A program made the translations under genes and the position numbers. A model generated the notes under the pieces. That model searched no databases. It was not told where the DNA came from and worked only from the letters and a program-made list of their open reading frames with translations. From positions 1 through 16,308 of the forward strand of contig JBOGED010000469.1 in assembly GCA_050743625.1 (NCBI GenBank): DNA of 16,308 bases, given 5' to 3'. Shown here piece after piece: positions 6,660 to 13,483 of this stretch. This stretch comes from JBOGED01 sp050743625 (lineage in GTDB: Bacteria > Actinomycetota > Nitriliruptoria > Euzebyales > Egibacteraceae). How positions within the stretch are numbered: position 1 is the stretch's first letter; the number at the start of each line of letters is the position of its first letter.

Positions 6660-9365
6660 TTAGACCCCGGTGTAGGCGACGACGCCGCGCATCAGGGACT
6701 TGCGCGCCTCGCGGGCGGTCTCGGCGAGCTGGCCTGTAGCGACATCCCGGATCTGTCCGAGAAGGTCAGCCGCTTGCTTCGTGTTGCGGACGAAGTCGCC
6801 GGCCGTCATCAGCGAGTCGGCGAGGGCAACGTCCAGGTCGGCGCCGCTTGCCCAGCGCCACAGCACCTCGGCGAAGCCGGGGTCCGGTGGCCGAGTCGGT
6901 GGCACGGAAGCATCCTCCTCTCGGCGGGAGATCTCGGCCCAGATGTCGGAGACCTGGTCGATCACCCGCCGGACCTCCGCCGTGGGCATTACCGGCTCAA
7001 CGGCGTCCTTGATCCGTGTCTGGAAGGTGAAGGCGCTGGCCACAGCGGCAAGCTCAGGCGCATCCAAGCCGTTGCACAGGCCGGAACGCAGCGTCTCGGC
7101 TAAGACGAGATCGGTCTCGGCGTACAACGCGGCCAGCCGTAGGCCCTCTTCGGTCGGTGCGGGCCTCTCGTCCAGGTAACCCAAGTCGGACAGCACCTGG
7201 ATGATGCGGTCGAACTGGCGGACGATCGACGAGGTCCTGCGGCGGATGTTGCGCTCCATGCGTTCGGTGTCGGCCCGAAGATCGTCGTATCGTCGGGCCC
7301 AGGTTTCGATTCTCGTCAGCTCGGGGTCGTCGTGGACGGGGTGCGCGTGGAGCTGCGCGCGGAGCTCGGCGATCCGTTCACGGGCGCGCTCGTCGGTGTC
7401 CTCCGTCGAGAGCACCTCTCGAGCGGGCCGGTTGATCCCGAGCAGGGCAGCGGCGACCTCTTTGCGGTACCCGGGTTGCATCGGTCCGCCCTGTGAGGGA
7501 AGCACGATCCATCCAATCGCGTGAGGCGGCTCGTCGAACTCGCGCGGCCCCAGGCGTACGAGCCTTCGGTCGTCGGTCACCGCTCCCGCGAGGGGCACCC
7601 CCTGGCGGGACGACGTCCGGGACACGATCGCGGCGAGCCGCTGCCGGCGCTGCGAACCGGGGAGTGGGATGACGTCGCCAGGGCGTAACCGCTCAAGCGC
7701 CTCGGTGACGGCGTCGCGGCGCCGTTGCCGGCGGTCCCGGGCGCCCGCCGACTCGAGCCGCGACAGCTCGCGCCGCAGCGCCCAGTACTCTCCGAAGTCA
7801 CCCTTCGAGGAGACGAGCTGGGCCTCGTAGCCTTCCAACGCCTCCCGATTCCGCGCGATCAGCTGCTCTTCGGCCCCGACCCCCGCATCGGCCTGAAACT
7901 GCGCGAACGAGCGGGCGAGCAGCGCCTCCGCCTCGGCTCGCCCGTGACGGTGCAGCAGGTTGACGACCATGTTGTAGGAGGGCGCGAAGCTTGAGCGCAG
8001 CGGCTCGGTCCGGCGGCTCACCAGACCGGCGACGGTGCGGAAGTCCACGTCGCGTTGGTAGGCCACCACGGCGTGGCCGAGCTCGTCCAGCCCGCGTCGC
8101 CCAGCTCGCCCGGTGAGCTGCGTGAACTGGCCTGGTGTGAGGAGCTCGTGGCGCTGCCCGCTCCACTTCTCCAACCGCTCGATCACCACCGTCCGAGCGG
8201 GCATATTGATGCCGAGCGCGAGGGTCTCCGTCGCGAAGCACACCTTCACGAGCCCGCGGACGAACAGCTCCTCGACGGTCTCCTTGAATATCGGCACCAT
8301 GCCGGCGTGGTGCGCGGCGATACCCTGCGCCAACGCGGACGCCCACCAGCTGTGACCGAGCACCTCCAGATCCTCGTCAGGAAGGGCCGCGGTACGCTCG
8401 TCGACCACCTGGAGGATCAACGCCCGTTCCGCGGCGGTCACCAAGTTCACCCCGTCGCGAGCGAGCTGGTCCACGGCGGCGTCGCACCCGTCGCGGCTGA
8501 AGATGAAGTAGATCGCCGGCAACCACCGGCGGTGCCCGAGGGCTTGCACCAGGTCAGACCGCCGGGGTGGCCGCAGCCGTACGCTGCTCGGCTGGCGGCG
8601 CCCGCGCCCCGACACGCGGTTCGACAGCCCCGCCTGCCGCTCGAGCATGAGCACGTCCGGGTTCGGCATGCCGGATGTCGCGAGGGCTACAGCCGCGGTG
8701 GGGGGCTTCCGACCGCCCTCCTTGCTCCGCCGAAAAACCGGATAGATCTGGTCGTTGATCGCATAGTGGTGCCGAAGCGGCACCGGCCTGCGCTCGGAGA
8801 TGACGACATCGCAGCCGTCACGCACCTCGCGGAGCCACGCTCCGAACTCTTCAGCGTTCGAGACCGTGGCCGACAGGCAGGCGAGCTGTACGGCTGCGGG
8901 AAGCTGGACGATGACCTCTTCCCATACTGCGCCGCGCTCACGGTCGGCCAGGTAGTGCACCTCGTCGAGGACGACCGCATGGAGTCCCCGGAGCGTCGCG
9001 GAGCCCTCGTACAGCATGTTGCGCAAGACCTCGGTGGTCATCACGACGATCGGGGCCTCGCCGTTTACGGCGTTGTCGCCGGTCAACAAGCCGACGGAGG
9101 ACGGTCCATAGCGGACGCTCAGGTCGAAGAACTTCTGGTTCGACAGCGCCTTGATCGGCGTGGTGTAAAAGCACTTGCCACCCTCGCGGAGGGACCTGAA
9201 CACCGCGAACTCGCCGACCACCGTCTTGCCCGCCCCAGTCGGGGCGGCCACCAGCACGGATCGCCCCTCCACGAGCGCGGTCATACTCGCGATCTGGAAG
9301 TCATCGAGCGCGAACGCGTACCCGGCGGCGAACTCATCGCGAGCTCCCCGCCCGCGCTCGTTCAC
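6660..9365 (-). CDS. helY: Ski2-like DEAD/DEAH-box helicase, HelY type
   Basis: A 901-residue superfamily 2 helicase. Q-motif-like FALDDFQ (18-24), Walker A APTGAGKT (41-48), TTPIKALSNQ (68-77), DEVH (134-137, motif II), SAT (165-167, motif III), AAHHAGM (350-356) and QLTGRAGRRG (416-425, motif VI) are all intact. A basic, low-conservation insert (about 212-280) separates the two RecA lobes. The C-terminal half is helical and ends in a DSHCT-type region with GLCNGLDAPELAAVAS, as in Ski2/Mtr4 and mycobacterial HelY. It should unwind RNA or DNA with ATP in the cytoplasm; RNA surveillance is inferred from the family. Its GTG start overlaps the tatC stop (GTGA), so the two are translationally coupled. 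The tatA-tatC-helY order is the actinobacterial arrangement and supports the name. The length is close to that of mycobacterial HelY. Confidence 0.93.
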   Translation of the reverse strand: MNERGRGARDEFAAGYAFALDDFQIASMTALVEGRSVLVAAPTGAGKTVVGEFAVFRSLREGGKCFYTTPIKALSNQKFFDLSVRYGPSSVGLLTGDNAVNGEAPIVVMTTEVLRNMLYEGSATLRGLHAVVLDEVHYLADRERGAVWEEVIVQLPAAVQLACLSATVSNAEEFGAWLREVRDGCDVVISERRPVPLRHHYAINDQIYPVFRRSKEGGRKPPTAAVALATSGMPNPDVLMLERQAGLSNRVSGRGRRQPSSVRLRPPRRSDLVQALGHRRWLPAIYFIFSRDGCDAAVDQLARDGVNLVTAAERALILQVVDERTAALPDEDLEVLGHSWWASALAQGIAAHHAGMVPIFKETVEELFVRGLVKVCFATETLALGINMPARTVVIERLEKWSGQRHELLTPGQFTQLTGRAGRRGLDELGHAVVAYQRDVDFRTVAGLVSRRTEPLRSSFAPSYNMVVNLLHRHGRAEAEALLARSFAQFQADAGVGAEEQLIARNREALEGYEAQLVSSKGDFGEYWALRRELSRLESAGARDRRQRRRDAVTEALERLRPGDVIPLPGSQRRQRLAAIVSRTSSRQGVPLAGAVTDDRRLVRLGPREFDEPPHAIGWIVLPSQGGPMQPGYRKEVAAALLGINRPAREVLSTEDTDERARERIAELRAQLHAHPVHDDPELTRIETWARRYDDLRADTERMERNIRRRTSSIVRQFDRIIQVLSDLGYLDERPAPTEEGLRLAALYAETDLVLAETLRSGLCNGLDAPELAAVASAFTFQTRIKDAVEPVMPTAEVRRVIDQVSDIWAEISRREEDASVPPTRPPDPGFAEVLWRWASGADLDVALADSLMTAGDFVRNTKQAADLLGQIRDVATGQLAETAREARKSLMRGVVAYTGV

Positions 9366-10189
9366 TCTACGAGCGCGAGATCGCTCGACGCCCGCCGCCG
9401 CCGCCGCTCGACCAGCCGTGCGAACAGGATATTACCCTCGTACATGAGGATGAGCGGCAAGGCCATCGCGGACATGGTGATGGGGTCCTGCGTCGGGGTA
9501 ATGACGGCCGCGAGGAGGAAGAGGGCGAGGACCGCGTGCCTGCGGTACTTCTTCAGGCCGGCTGGCGTGACCACGCCCATCAACGTGAGGATCGCGATCG
9601 CCATCGGCACCTCGAACGACAGCCCGAAGCCGAGCATCGTCTTCAAGATGAACCCGAAGTACGCGTTCGGGTCCATCAGGGACACGACCTCGGGACCCGC
9701 GAACGAGAGGAGGAACCGGAGACCGGGCCGGATGATCAGGTAGGCAAAGATCGCACCACTGGCGAACAATACGGCCGTAAGCAGAACAAACGGTATCGCG
9801 TACCGGCGCTCGACGGGACGGAGTCCCGGGCTGACGAAGCGCCAGATCTGAAAGCAGACCACGGGCGCGGCGATCAACACGGCAACGATGGCCGCCGCCT
9901 TCAGGCTTACGAAGAACGCGCCCGTGACGTTCGGGGTGTACAGCCGGCAGTCATCGAGGCCAAGGACAGCCGATCCGGCACGCAAGCCCGCGGGCAGATC
10001 GCAGTACGGCTCGATGAGAATGCTGAACACTTGATGCCGGAATGCGAACCCAACCGCGAATCCGAGCGCGACTGCCAGCGCGCTCTTCACGATGCGCTCC
10101 CGCAGCTCCTGCAGGTGTTCCCACAGTGTCATCTCCTCGCCGACGTACTCGTCCGGCGCGGGGTGGGGCGGCTTCTCGGTCGCGGTCAT
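9362..10189 (-). CDS. tatC: Twin-arginine translocase subunit TatC
   Basis: A 275-residue inner-membrane protein with six hydrophobic segments, the receptor for twin-arginine signal peptides. Family signatures are visible: MTLWEHLQELRERI (20-33) in the N-terminal cytoplasmic region, FVSPGLRPVERRY (118-130) before the third helix, and FGLSFEVPM (188-196) with the conserved Glu193. The C-terminal tail is Arg-rich. Cys63 and Cys81 lie in the first extracytoplasmic loop and could form a disulfide. The ATG at 10189 comes 21 nt after the tatA stop with no clear ribosome binding site, so it probably relies on coupling to tatA. With TatA alone (no tatB seen here) it would make a minimal Tat translocase, as in many Gram-positive bacteria, unless a TatB lies elsewhere. 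Confidence 0.97.
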   Translation of the reverse strand: MTATEKPPHPAPDEYVGEEMTLWEHLQELRERIVKSALAVALGFAVGFAFRHQVFSILIEPYCDLPAGLRAGSAVLGLDDCRLYTPNVTGAFFVSLKAAAIVAVLIAAPVVCFQIWRFVSPGLRPVERRYAIPFVLLTAVLFASGAIFAYLIIRPGLRFLLSFAGPEVVSLMDPNAYFGFILKTMLGFGLSFEVPMAIAILTLMGVVTPAGLKKYRRHAVLALFLLAAVITPTQDPITMSAMALPLILMYEGNILFARLVERRRRRASSDLALVE

Positions 10190-10210
10190 CGAGGTGCGGG
10201 AGGTTGCGCG

Positions 10211-10423
10211 CTACTGGTGGTCCACCGGCCTGGGCGGGGGGGTTGCGTCCTCCTGCGGTGCCGGCGCCTCGTCCTCCGCCTTGGTCTCGGCGATGCCCTT
10301 CTTGAAGTTCTTGATGCTCTTACCGACCGAGCTACCCAGCTCCGGCAGCTTCTTCGCCCCGAACAGCAATACGACGACGAGAAGCACGATGATCATCTCG
10401 GGTCCACCAAGGTTGAACGGCAT
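10211..10423 (-). CDS. tatA: Twin-arginine translocase subunit TatA
   Basis: A 70-residue TatA/E protein: a short N-terminus (MPFNLGGPE), one hydrophobic helix (about 10-21), the hallmark FGAKKLPELG hinge (21-30), an amphipathic helix (SSVGKSIKNFKKGI) and an acidic, Pro-rich tail. It oligomerises to let folded proteins cross the membrane once TatC has bound the twin-arginine signal. The start is fixed by a GGAGGA ribosome binding site 7 nt upstream and by the family's N-terminal pattern; the frame is open further to 10588, but the extra residues are not TatA-like. It lies directly upstream of tatC. Confidence 0.96.
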   Translation of the reverse strand: MPFNLGGPEMIIVLLVVVLLFGAKKLPELGSSVGKSIKNFKKGIAETKAEDEAPAPQEDATPPPRPVDHQ

Positions 10424-10493
10424 GGGGACATCCTCCACTTCACGACCGTGGCGCACCATTGAGGGGGCACGCATGTGCAGTGGCGAGTGTATG

Positions 10494-10748
10494 TCAGCGC
10501 CCCCGACGCTTCTCGCCCTGCCGTACGGTACGTAGCCGCTCCAGGGACGCCCGGAGCGCCTCAGCTTCGGTGGCCGCCACGCTCCCACCTTCCGCGAGCT
10601 CGCCAGCCAACGGCTGGACGCGCTTGATCGTCGCCTTCACTCCGCCGGCCAGCTTGCCGCCAGCGCGCTTCAGTTGAAGCGCCGCAAGGACCACCACTCC
10701 AACTGTGACGACCATCATTGATAGGGCGAGAATCACGATAGCGGTCAT
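10494..10748 (-). CDS. Small single-pass membrane protein, unknown function
   Basis: An 84-residue protein that I cannot name. It starts with a hydrophobic helix (residues 4-25, with little N-terminal tail), followed by a basic Gly/Lys region (KRAGGKLAGGVKATIKRVQ) and a charged C-terminal helix ending in EKRRGR. The overall form (membrane helix then amphipathic segment) recalls TatA/TatB-like proteins, but the FG hinge and conserved Glu of TatB are missing, so a TatB call is not supported. A TAGTAT box lies 6 nt before the ATG, suggesting a leaderless transcript starting here and running into tatA 70 bp downstream. Position between the zinc-ribbon gene and tatA suggests a membrane or export-related role, by context only. 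Confidence 0.7.
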   Translation of the reverse strand: MTAIVILALSMMVVTVGVVVLAALQLKRAGGKLAGGVKATIKRVQPLAGELAEGGSVAATEAEALRASLERLRTVRQGEKRRGR

Positions 10749-10754
10749 ATGGAC

Positions 10755-10760
10755 ATACTA
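10755..10760 (-). promoter_or_regulatory. Putative -10 box (leaderless) ahead of the small membrane protein and tat genes
   Basis: On the minus strand TAGTAT is followed by GTCCAT and then the ATG at 10748. The 6-nt spacing matches the spacing of the box ahead of the antitoxin gene and predicts transcription beginning on the start codon. No good -35 hexamer is seen. It may be an internal promoter for the small membrane protein-tatA-tatC-helY segment. Confidence 0.45.
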
Positions 10761-10819
10761 TTCGCACTAGTGGCCAGGATTTCTCACATATGCGCGAAAA
10801 AGCCTGGCCATTAACGGCC

Positions 10820-11185
10820 TCAGCGGCCGGTACTCGTCAACGCGACGAGGTCGTCGAACCAGTCGGCACGCGCGAGCAATGCATGGAAGTCGATCAGGTC
10901 ATCATGGGTGATCCGGGGCCCGTCGAAACGCTCGGCGAGGGGGCGTGGGTTCCGATCGGGCGGCGTGTCGGGCTCCACCTCCCTCGAGAGCACATGCACT
11001 CCGCCAGAAATCAACAGGCGAATGACGCGATCGTCAGCGGGCTTGCGCACCGCCTCCAGACAGGAAGGACAGCTGAACGAATAGTACGACGCGCCCCGCC
11101 CTGAGCGGTCCACTCTGAGTTCGATCTCCCCTGGCATCAGCCCGACTTCGCCGCACCGGGTGCACGTAGCCTTGATGGTTGTCAT
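10820..11185 (-). CDS. Zinc-ribbon protein, unknown function
   Basis: A 121-residue soluble protein. CTRC (Cys8, Cys11) and CPSC (Cys39, Cys42) form a four-cysteine zinc ribbon in the first 45 residues, with beta-strand-like sequence between (EIELRVD ... YYSFSCP). The second part has a short hydrophobic core (IRLLISGGVHVLS, 55-67) and an acidic helix (DDLIDFHALLARADWFDDL, 95-113). Start ATG 11185 follows a purine-rich AAGGGCAAGGGGAG stretch; the frame is open upstream to a TTG at 11287, but those residues are low-complexity and precede the zinc ribbon. It lies between pafBC and the tat genes on the same strand. A nucleic-acid or protein-binding role is likely from the zinc ribbon alone; no specific function can be given. 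Confidence 0.8.
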   Translation of the reverse strand: MTTIKATCTRCGEVGLMPGEIELRVDRSGRGASYYSFSCPSCLEAVRKPADDRVIRLLISGGVHVLSREVEPDTPPDRNPRPLAERFDGPRITHDDLIDFHALLARADWFDDLVALTSTGR

Positions 11186-11264
11186 CTCCCCTTGCCCTTG
11201 TCTTCCTCCCCCGGAACGTCCAGCTCCGGGCGACCGTTTGATGAACTGCTGCGCTCCTTCACGA

Positions 11265-11300
11265 CCAACAGATAAGGCGTCCTCCAACTCCCAACAGATA
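11265..11300 (+). repeat. 10-bp direct repeat upstream of the zinc-ribbon gene
   Basis: CCAACAGATA occurs at 11265-11274 and 11291-11300, 26 bp apart, in the 150-bp gap between pafBC and the zinc-ribbon gene (TATCTGTTGG on the gene's strand). Two exact copies in a short leader may be a regulator site. There is no further support. Confidence 0.4.
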
Positions 11301-11335
11301 TGCCCCGTTGGGGTGATTTTTCCCCGCTAAAGTGA

Positions 11336-13342
11336 CTAGGTCAAGCGGTAACGCTGGAGAATTTCACCCGCGAGCTCGACCACTCGCTCAATCAGGGCGA
11401 GTGGGGCACGCACCTTCGCGTGTTCACCAAGTCGCAGGATCAATCTTGCTATCCATTCGAGCTGCCCAGTGCGCATCGTGATACGACGAATTGGCCCCCG
11501 CTCCTCAATCTCTTCACAGACTACCCAGTCAGTCACCCACCACGCAGGCCTTTTGAGGTCAAGAATGACGGTCAAATCCTCAGGTTTCGGCTGGTAGACA
11601 GGAGATGGGATGCGCCGGGGGCGGTCGCTTGGCGCGATCTCGCCAGTCAGGCGGACCTCTCGGATCCGGTCGACGCGGAACGTCCGGGGCGCGCCCGCCA
11701 GCCGGCACCATCCCTGCACGTACCAGGCGCCGCTCAACCCGGTCAGGGCCCACGGTTCGACGTCACGTTCGGTGGTCTGTGCCTTCGACCCCGAGCGGTA
11801 TGTGAGATGGACGACCAATTCCTTTTCACTCGCGTCCGTGAGCATGGGCAGGTGTTCATCACCCGGACCGAGCAGCTCGATCGCGACACTCGGCGCCTCG
11901 TTGGCTCCTAATAGCCGCTGGAGCTTGGCCACCGCGCTGCGCAACTCCGCCGACGACCACAGACCGTCCAACGCACGGCCAGCAAGCATCAACGTGAGCG
12001 CCTCCCTCAAGGACAGGCTCAACGGCCTCGCGAAGAAATCCGCCATCCGCACCGTCACCCGATCGCCGAACAGCGACACCTCGACGAGATCGCCCCCGCC
12101 ATAGCCCGGCACCCCGCAGTACCCCAGCACGTCCAAGTCGTCGGCCAGCTCGCCGACCCCGACGCCGAACCGCCTTGCCGCCTCCGCCAACTCGACGCCC
12201 GGATGCTCGAGCAGCCACGGCACCATCACGAGGATGCGCTCCAACCTGGCCAGCGTCCGTGGTTGCCGGATCGCCCTCACCCCCGCATCGCCGCCCACCG
12301 GCGACGGCTCCGCCGTGGCTCGGATCGTCCCTTCCGCATCCCCGTCCACCGGCGACGGCTCCGCCGCCGCTCGGGCCGCTCGGATCGTCGCTTCGAGCCG
12401 GGCGATCATTGCCGCGCGCAGCTCAGGGGGCTCGAGCACCGTCAGTTCGCTGCCGAAGGTGGAGACCCACCCGGCGAACTGCTCCGGGTCGCGCACGGCG
12501 ACCGTGAAGGCGGTCCAGCCCTCTGTCCGGCCCCCTTGGGTGGTCTCGGCGCCGCTGCCTCTGGCGGACCTTGCGACCTCCCAGGCAACCTCTGGTGAGG
12601 CGGCGACCCGGGCGAGGACGGGCGAGCCCTCCGGTACGGGCGGCACGACGTCGTCGGGGCCGATCGCTTCCTCAGGCGCGTCGAACGCTCTGGGTTCGCC
12701 GACGGTCCTGCAGGAGCCGAGGATGCGGTCGAGGCGGAAGACGCGTTGCGCGTCGCGATCGTGATCGCGGCCGACGAGGTACCACCGCCCCCGGCGATGC
12801 ACCAGCGCGTGCGGATCGACCGTTCGAAGAGCGGGCGGTGTGCCCGGGATCGCATAGACAAAGCGGACAACTTGTCGCGCCAGCTGTGCCTCCATCAGCT
12901 CGCCTCGGCACGGGGCGTCGAGCGGAACCTCGATCGAGACCTGGCCCCCCACGGTCGGTATGTCGGGGTCGCCGGCGTCCACGGCGAGCTTGAGCAACCC
13001 GCTGCTGGCCTCGTCCGCCAACCCGGTCATCTGGACGGCGAGGGCGAGCGCGGCCAGCTCAGCGGGTTCGAGGTCCAGCTCGGGGAGGTCATAGCGGCGC
13101 GGATCGATGCGATATCCCAGACGGTCAGCGGAGCGGCCAAAGCGGTCAATTGCCACCGTCTCGACAGGCACGCCCATCTCGCGCAAGTCGGCCTTGTCGC
13201 GCTCGAACATCCTCCGGAAGGCCTCCGGATCTGACTGACCGTAGCCCGCGACACGACGCCGGACCTCAGCGGCGAGGAGAGGACGGCGAGTCTCGCGCAA
13301 GGCGATTACGAGGTTGATCAGTCGCTCCAACCGCGCCTGCAC
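11336..13342 (-). CDS. pafBC: Fused PafB-PafC WYL-domain transcriptional regulator
   Basis: A 668-residue protein consisting of two PafB/PafC-type modules in one frame. Module 1 has an N-terminal winged-helix part (LERLINLVIALRETRRPL, ... GYGQSDPEAFRRMFERDK), a WYL domain with WYLVGRD..RVFRLDRI (187 onward) and a WCX-like segment. Module 2 starts near residue 360 (RTLARLERILVMVPWLLEHPG), with a WYL variant WYVQGW..RTFRVDRI (540 onward) and its own C-terminal segment. In mycobacteria PafB and PafC are separate proteins that together activate LexA-independent DNA-damage genes; natural fusions are known in some actinobacteria. GTG 13342 is chosen over ATG 13390 because AGGAGG stands 4 nt upstream of it, while ATG 13390 has no such site and lies inside promoter-like DNA. 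The two modules are joined by an Ala/Pro-rich linker with a duplicated segment. Downstream genes lead to tatA-tatC-helY; pafA is not in the window. Confidence 0.93.
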   Translation of the reverse strand: MQARLERLINLVIALRETRRPLLAAEVRRRVAGYGQSDPEAFRRMFERDKADLREMGVPVETVAIDRFGRSADRLGYRIDPRRYDLPELDLEPAELAALALAVQMTGLADEASSGLLKLAVDAGDPDIPTVGGQVSIEVPLDAPCRGELMEAQLARQVVRFVYAIPGTPPALRTVDPHALVHRRGRWYLVGRDHDRDAQRVFRLDRILGSCRTVGEPRAFDAPEEAIGPDDVVPPVPEGSPVLARVAASPEVAWEVARSARGSGAETTQGGRTEGWTAFTVAVRDPEQFAGWVSTFGSELTVLEPPELRAAMIARLEATIRAARAAAEPSPVDGDAEGTIRATAEPSPVGGDAGVRAIRQPRTLARLERILVMVPWLLEHPGVELAEAARRFGVGVGELADDLDVLGYCGVPGYGGGDLVEVSLFGDRVTVRMADFFARPLSLSLREALTLMLAGRALDGLWSSAELRSAVAKLQRLLGANEAPSVAIELLGPGDEHLPMLTDASEKELVVHLTYRSGSKAQTTERDVEPWALTGLSGAWYVQGWCRLAGAPRTFRVDRIREVRLTGEIAPSDRPRRIPSPVYQPKPEDLTVILDLKRPAWWVTDWVVCEEIEERGPIRRITMRTGQLEWIARLILRLGEHAKVRAPLALIERVVELAGEILQRYRLT
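12285..12389 (-). repeat. Imperfect in-frame duplication in the PafB-PafC linker
   Basis: Positions 12285-12315 recur 51 bp later with few changes, and GCTCGGATCGTC at 12318-12329 recurs at 12378-12389, offset by 60 because of a 9-bp insert. In protein terms AAEPSPVDGDAEG is followed by TAEPSPVGGDAG. The duplication keeps frame and lengthens the flexible linker between the two regulator modules. Confidence 0.75.
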
Positions 13343-13346
13343 GATT

Positions 13347-13353
13347 CCTCCTC
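13347..13353 (-). promoter_or_regulatory. Ribosome binding site deciding the pafBC start
   Basis: GAGGAGG on the minus strand, four bases (AATC) before GTG 13342. It is the best anti-16S match near either candidate start and supports a 668-residue rather than a 684-residue product. Confidence 0.75.
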
Positions 13354-13384
13354 GGGATCCCTTCCCTGCGCGCCCTGTCCGGAT

Positions 13385-13407
13385 GGACATGCTCGCGCCA
13401 CCGACAA
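13385..13407 (-). promoter_or_regulatory. Possible PafBC (RecA-NDp type) recognition element upstream of pafBC
   Basis: TTGTCGGTG (13407-13399, minus strand) matches the upstream half of the actinobacterial LexA-independent damage promoter, described as TGTCRGTG-N8-TANNNT. Eight bases further on is ATGTCC, which does not fit TANNNT, so only the upstream half is present. It lies 57 bp before the chosen GTG. I saw no other TGTCRGTG on either strand. Autoregulation is inferred. Confidence 0.4.
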
Positions 13408-13454
13408 GCTTGAGGGTCCAGCGGCACGTGTGAGAATAGAGTCAGGCGTGGAAC

Positions 13455-13483
13455 TTTATGAGTAATAATGGCGATAAGGTCAA
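13455..13483 (-). promoter_or_regulatory. Putative sigma-70-type promoter of pafBC
   Basis: On the minus strand TTGACC (13483-13478) and CATAAA (13460-13455) are separated by 17 bp, matching -35 consensus at 5 of 6 and -10 at 4 of 6. Transcription would start near 13448, leaving a leader of about 105 nt to GTG 13342 that includes the TTGTCGGTG element. Confidence 0.5.

Noticed and set aside
8055..9743. A 562-codon open frame on the plus strand
   Set aside because: It is antisense to the helicase and tatC, which carry complete family motifs. The product is His/Arg/Glu-rich and unlike a folded protein.
10494..10748. Naming the 84-residue membrane protein TatB
   Set aside because: It lacks the conserved N-terminal Glu, the Gly-Pro hinge and the long amphipathic helix typical of TatB; only general topology agrees.
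11303..11321. Possible plus-strand terminator (CCCC-GTT-GGGG followed by TGATTTTT)
   Set aside because: The stem is only 4 bp, and it points in the direction opposite to all flanking genes, so there is no transcript it would end.
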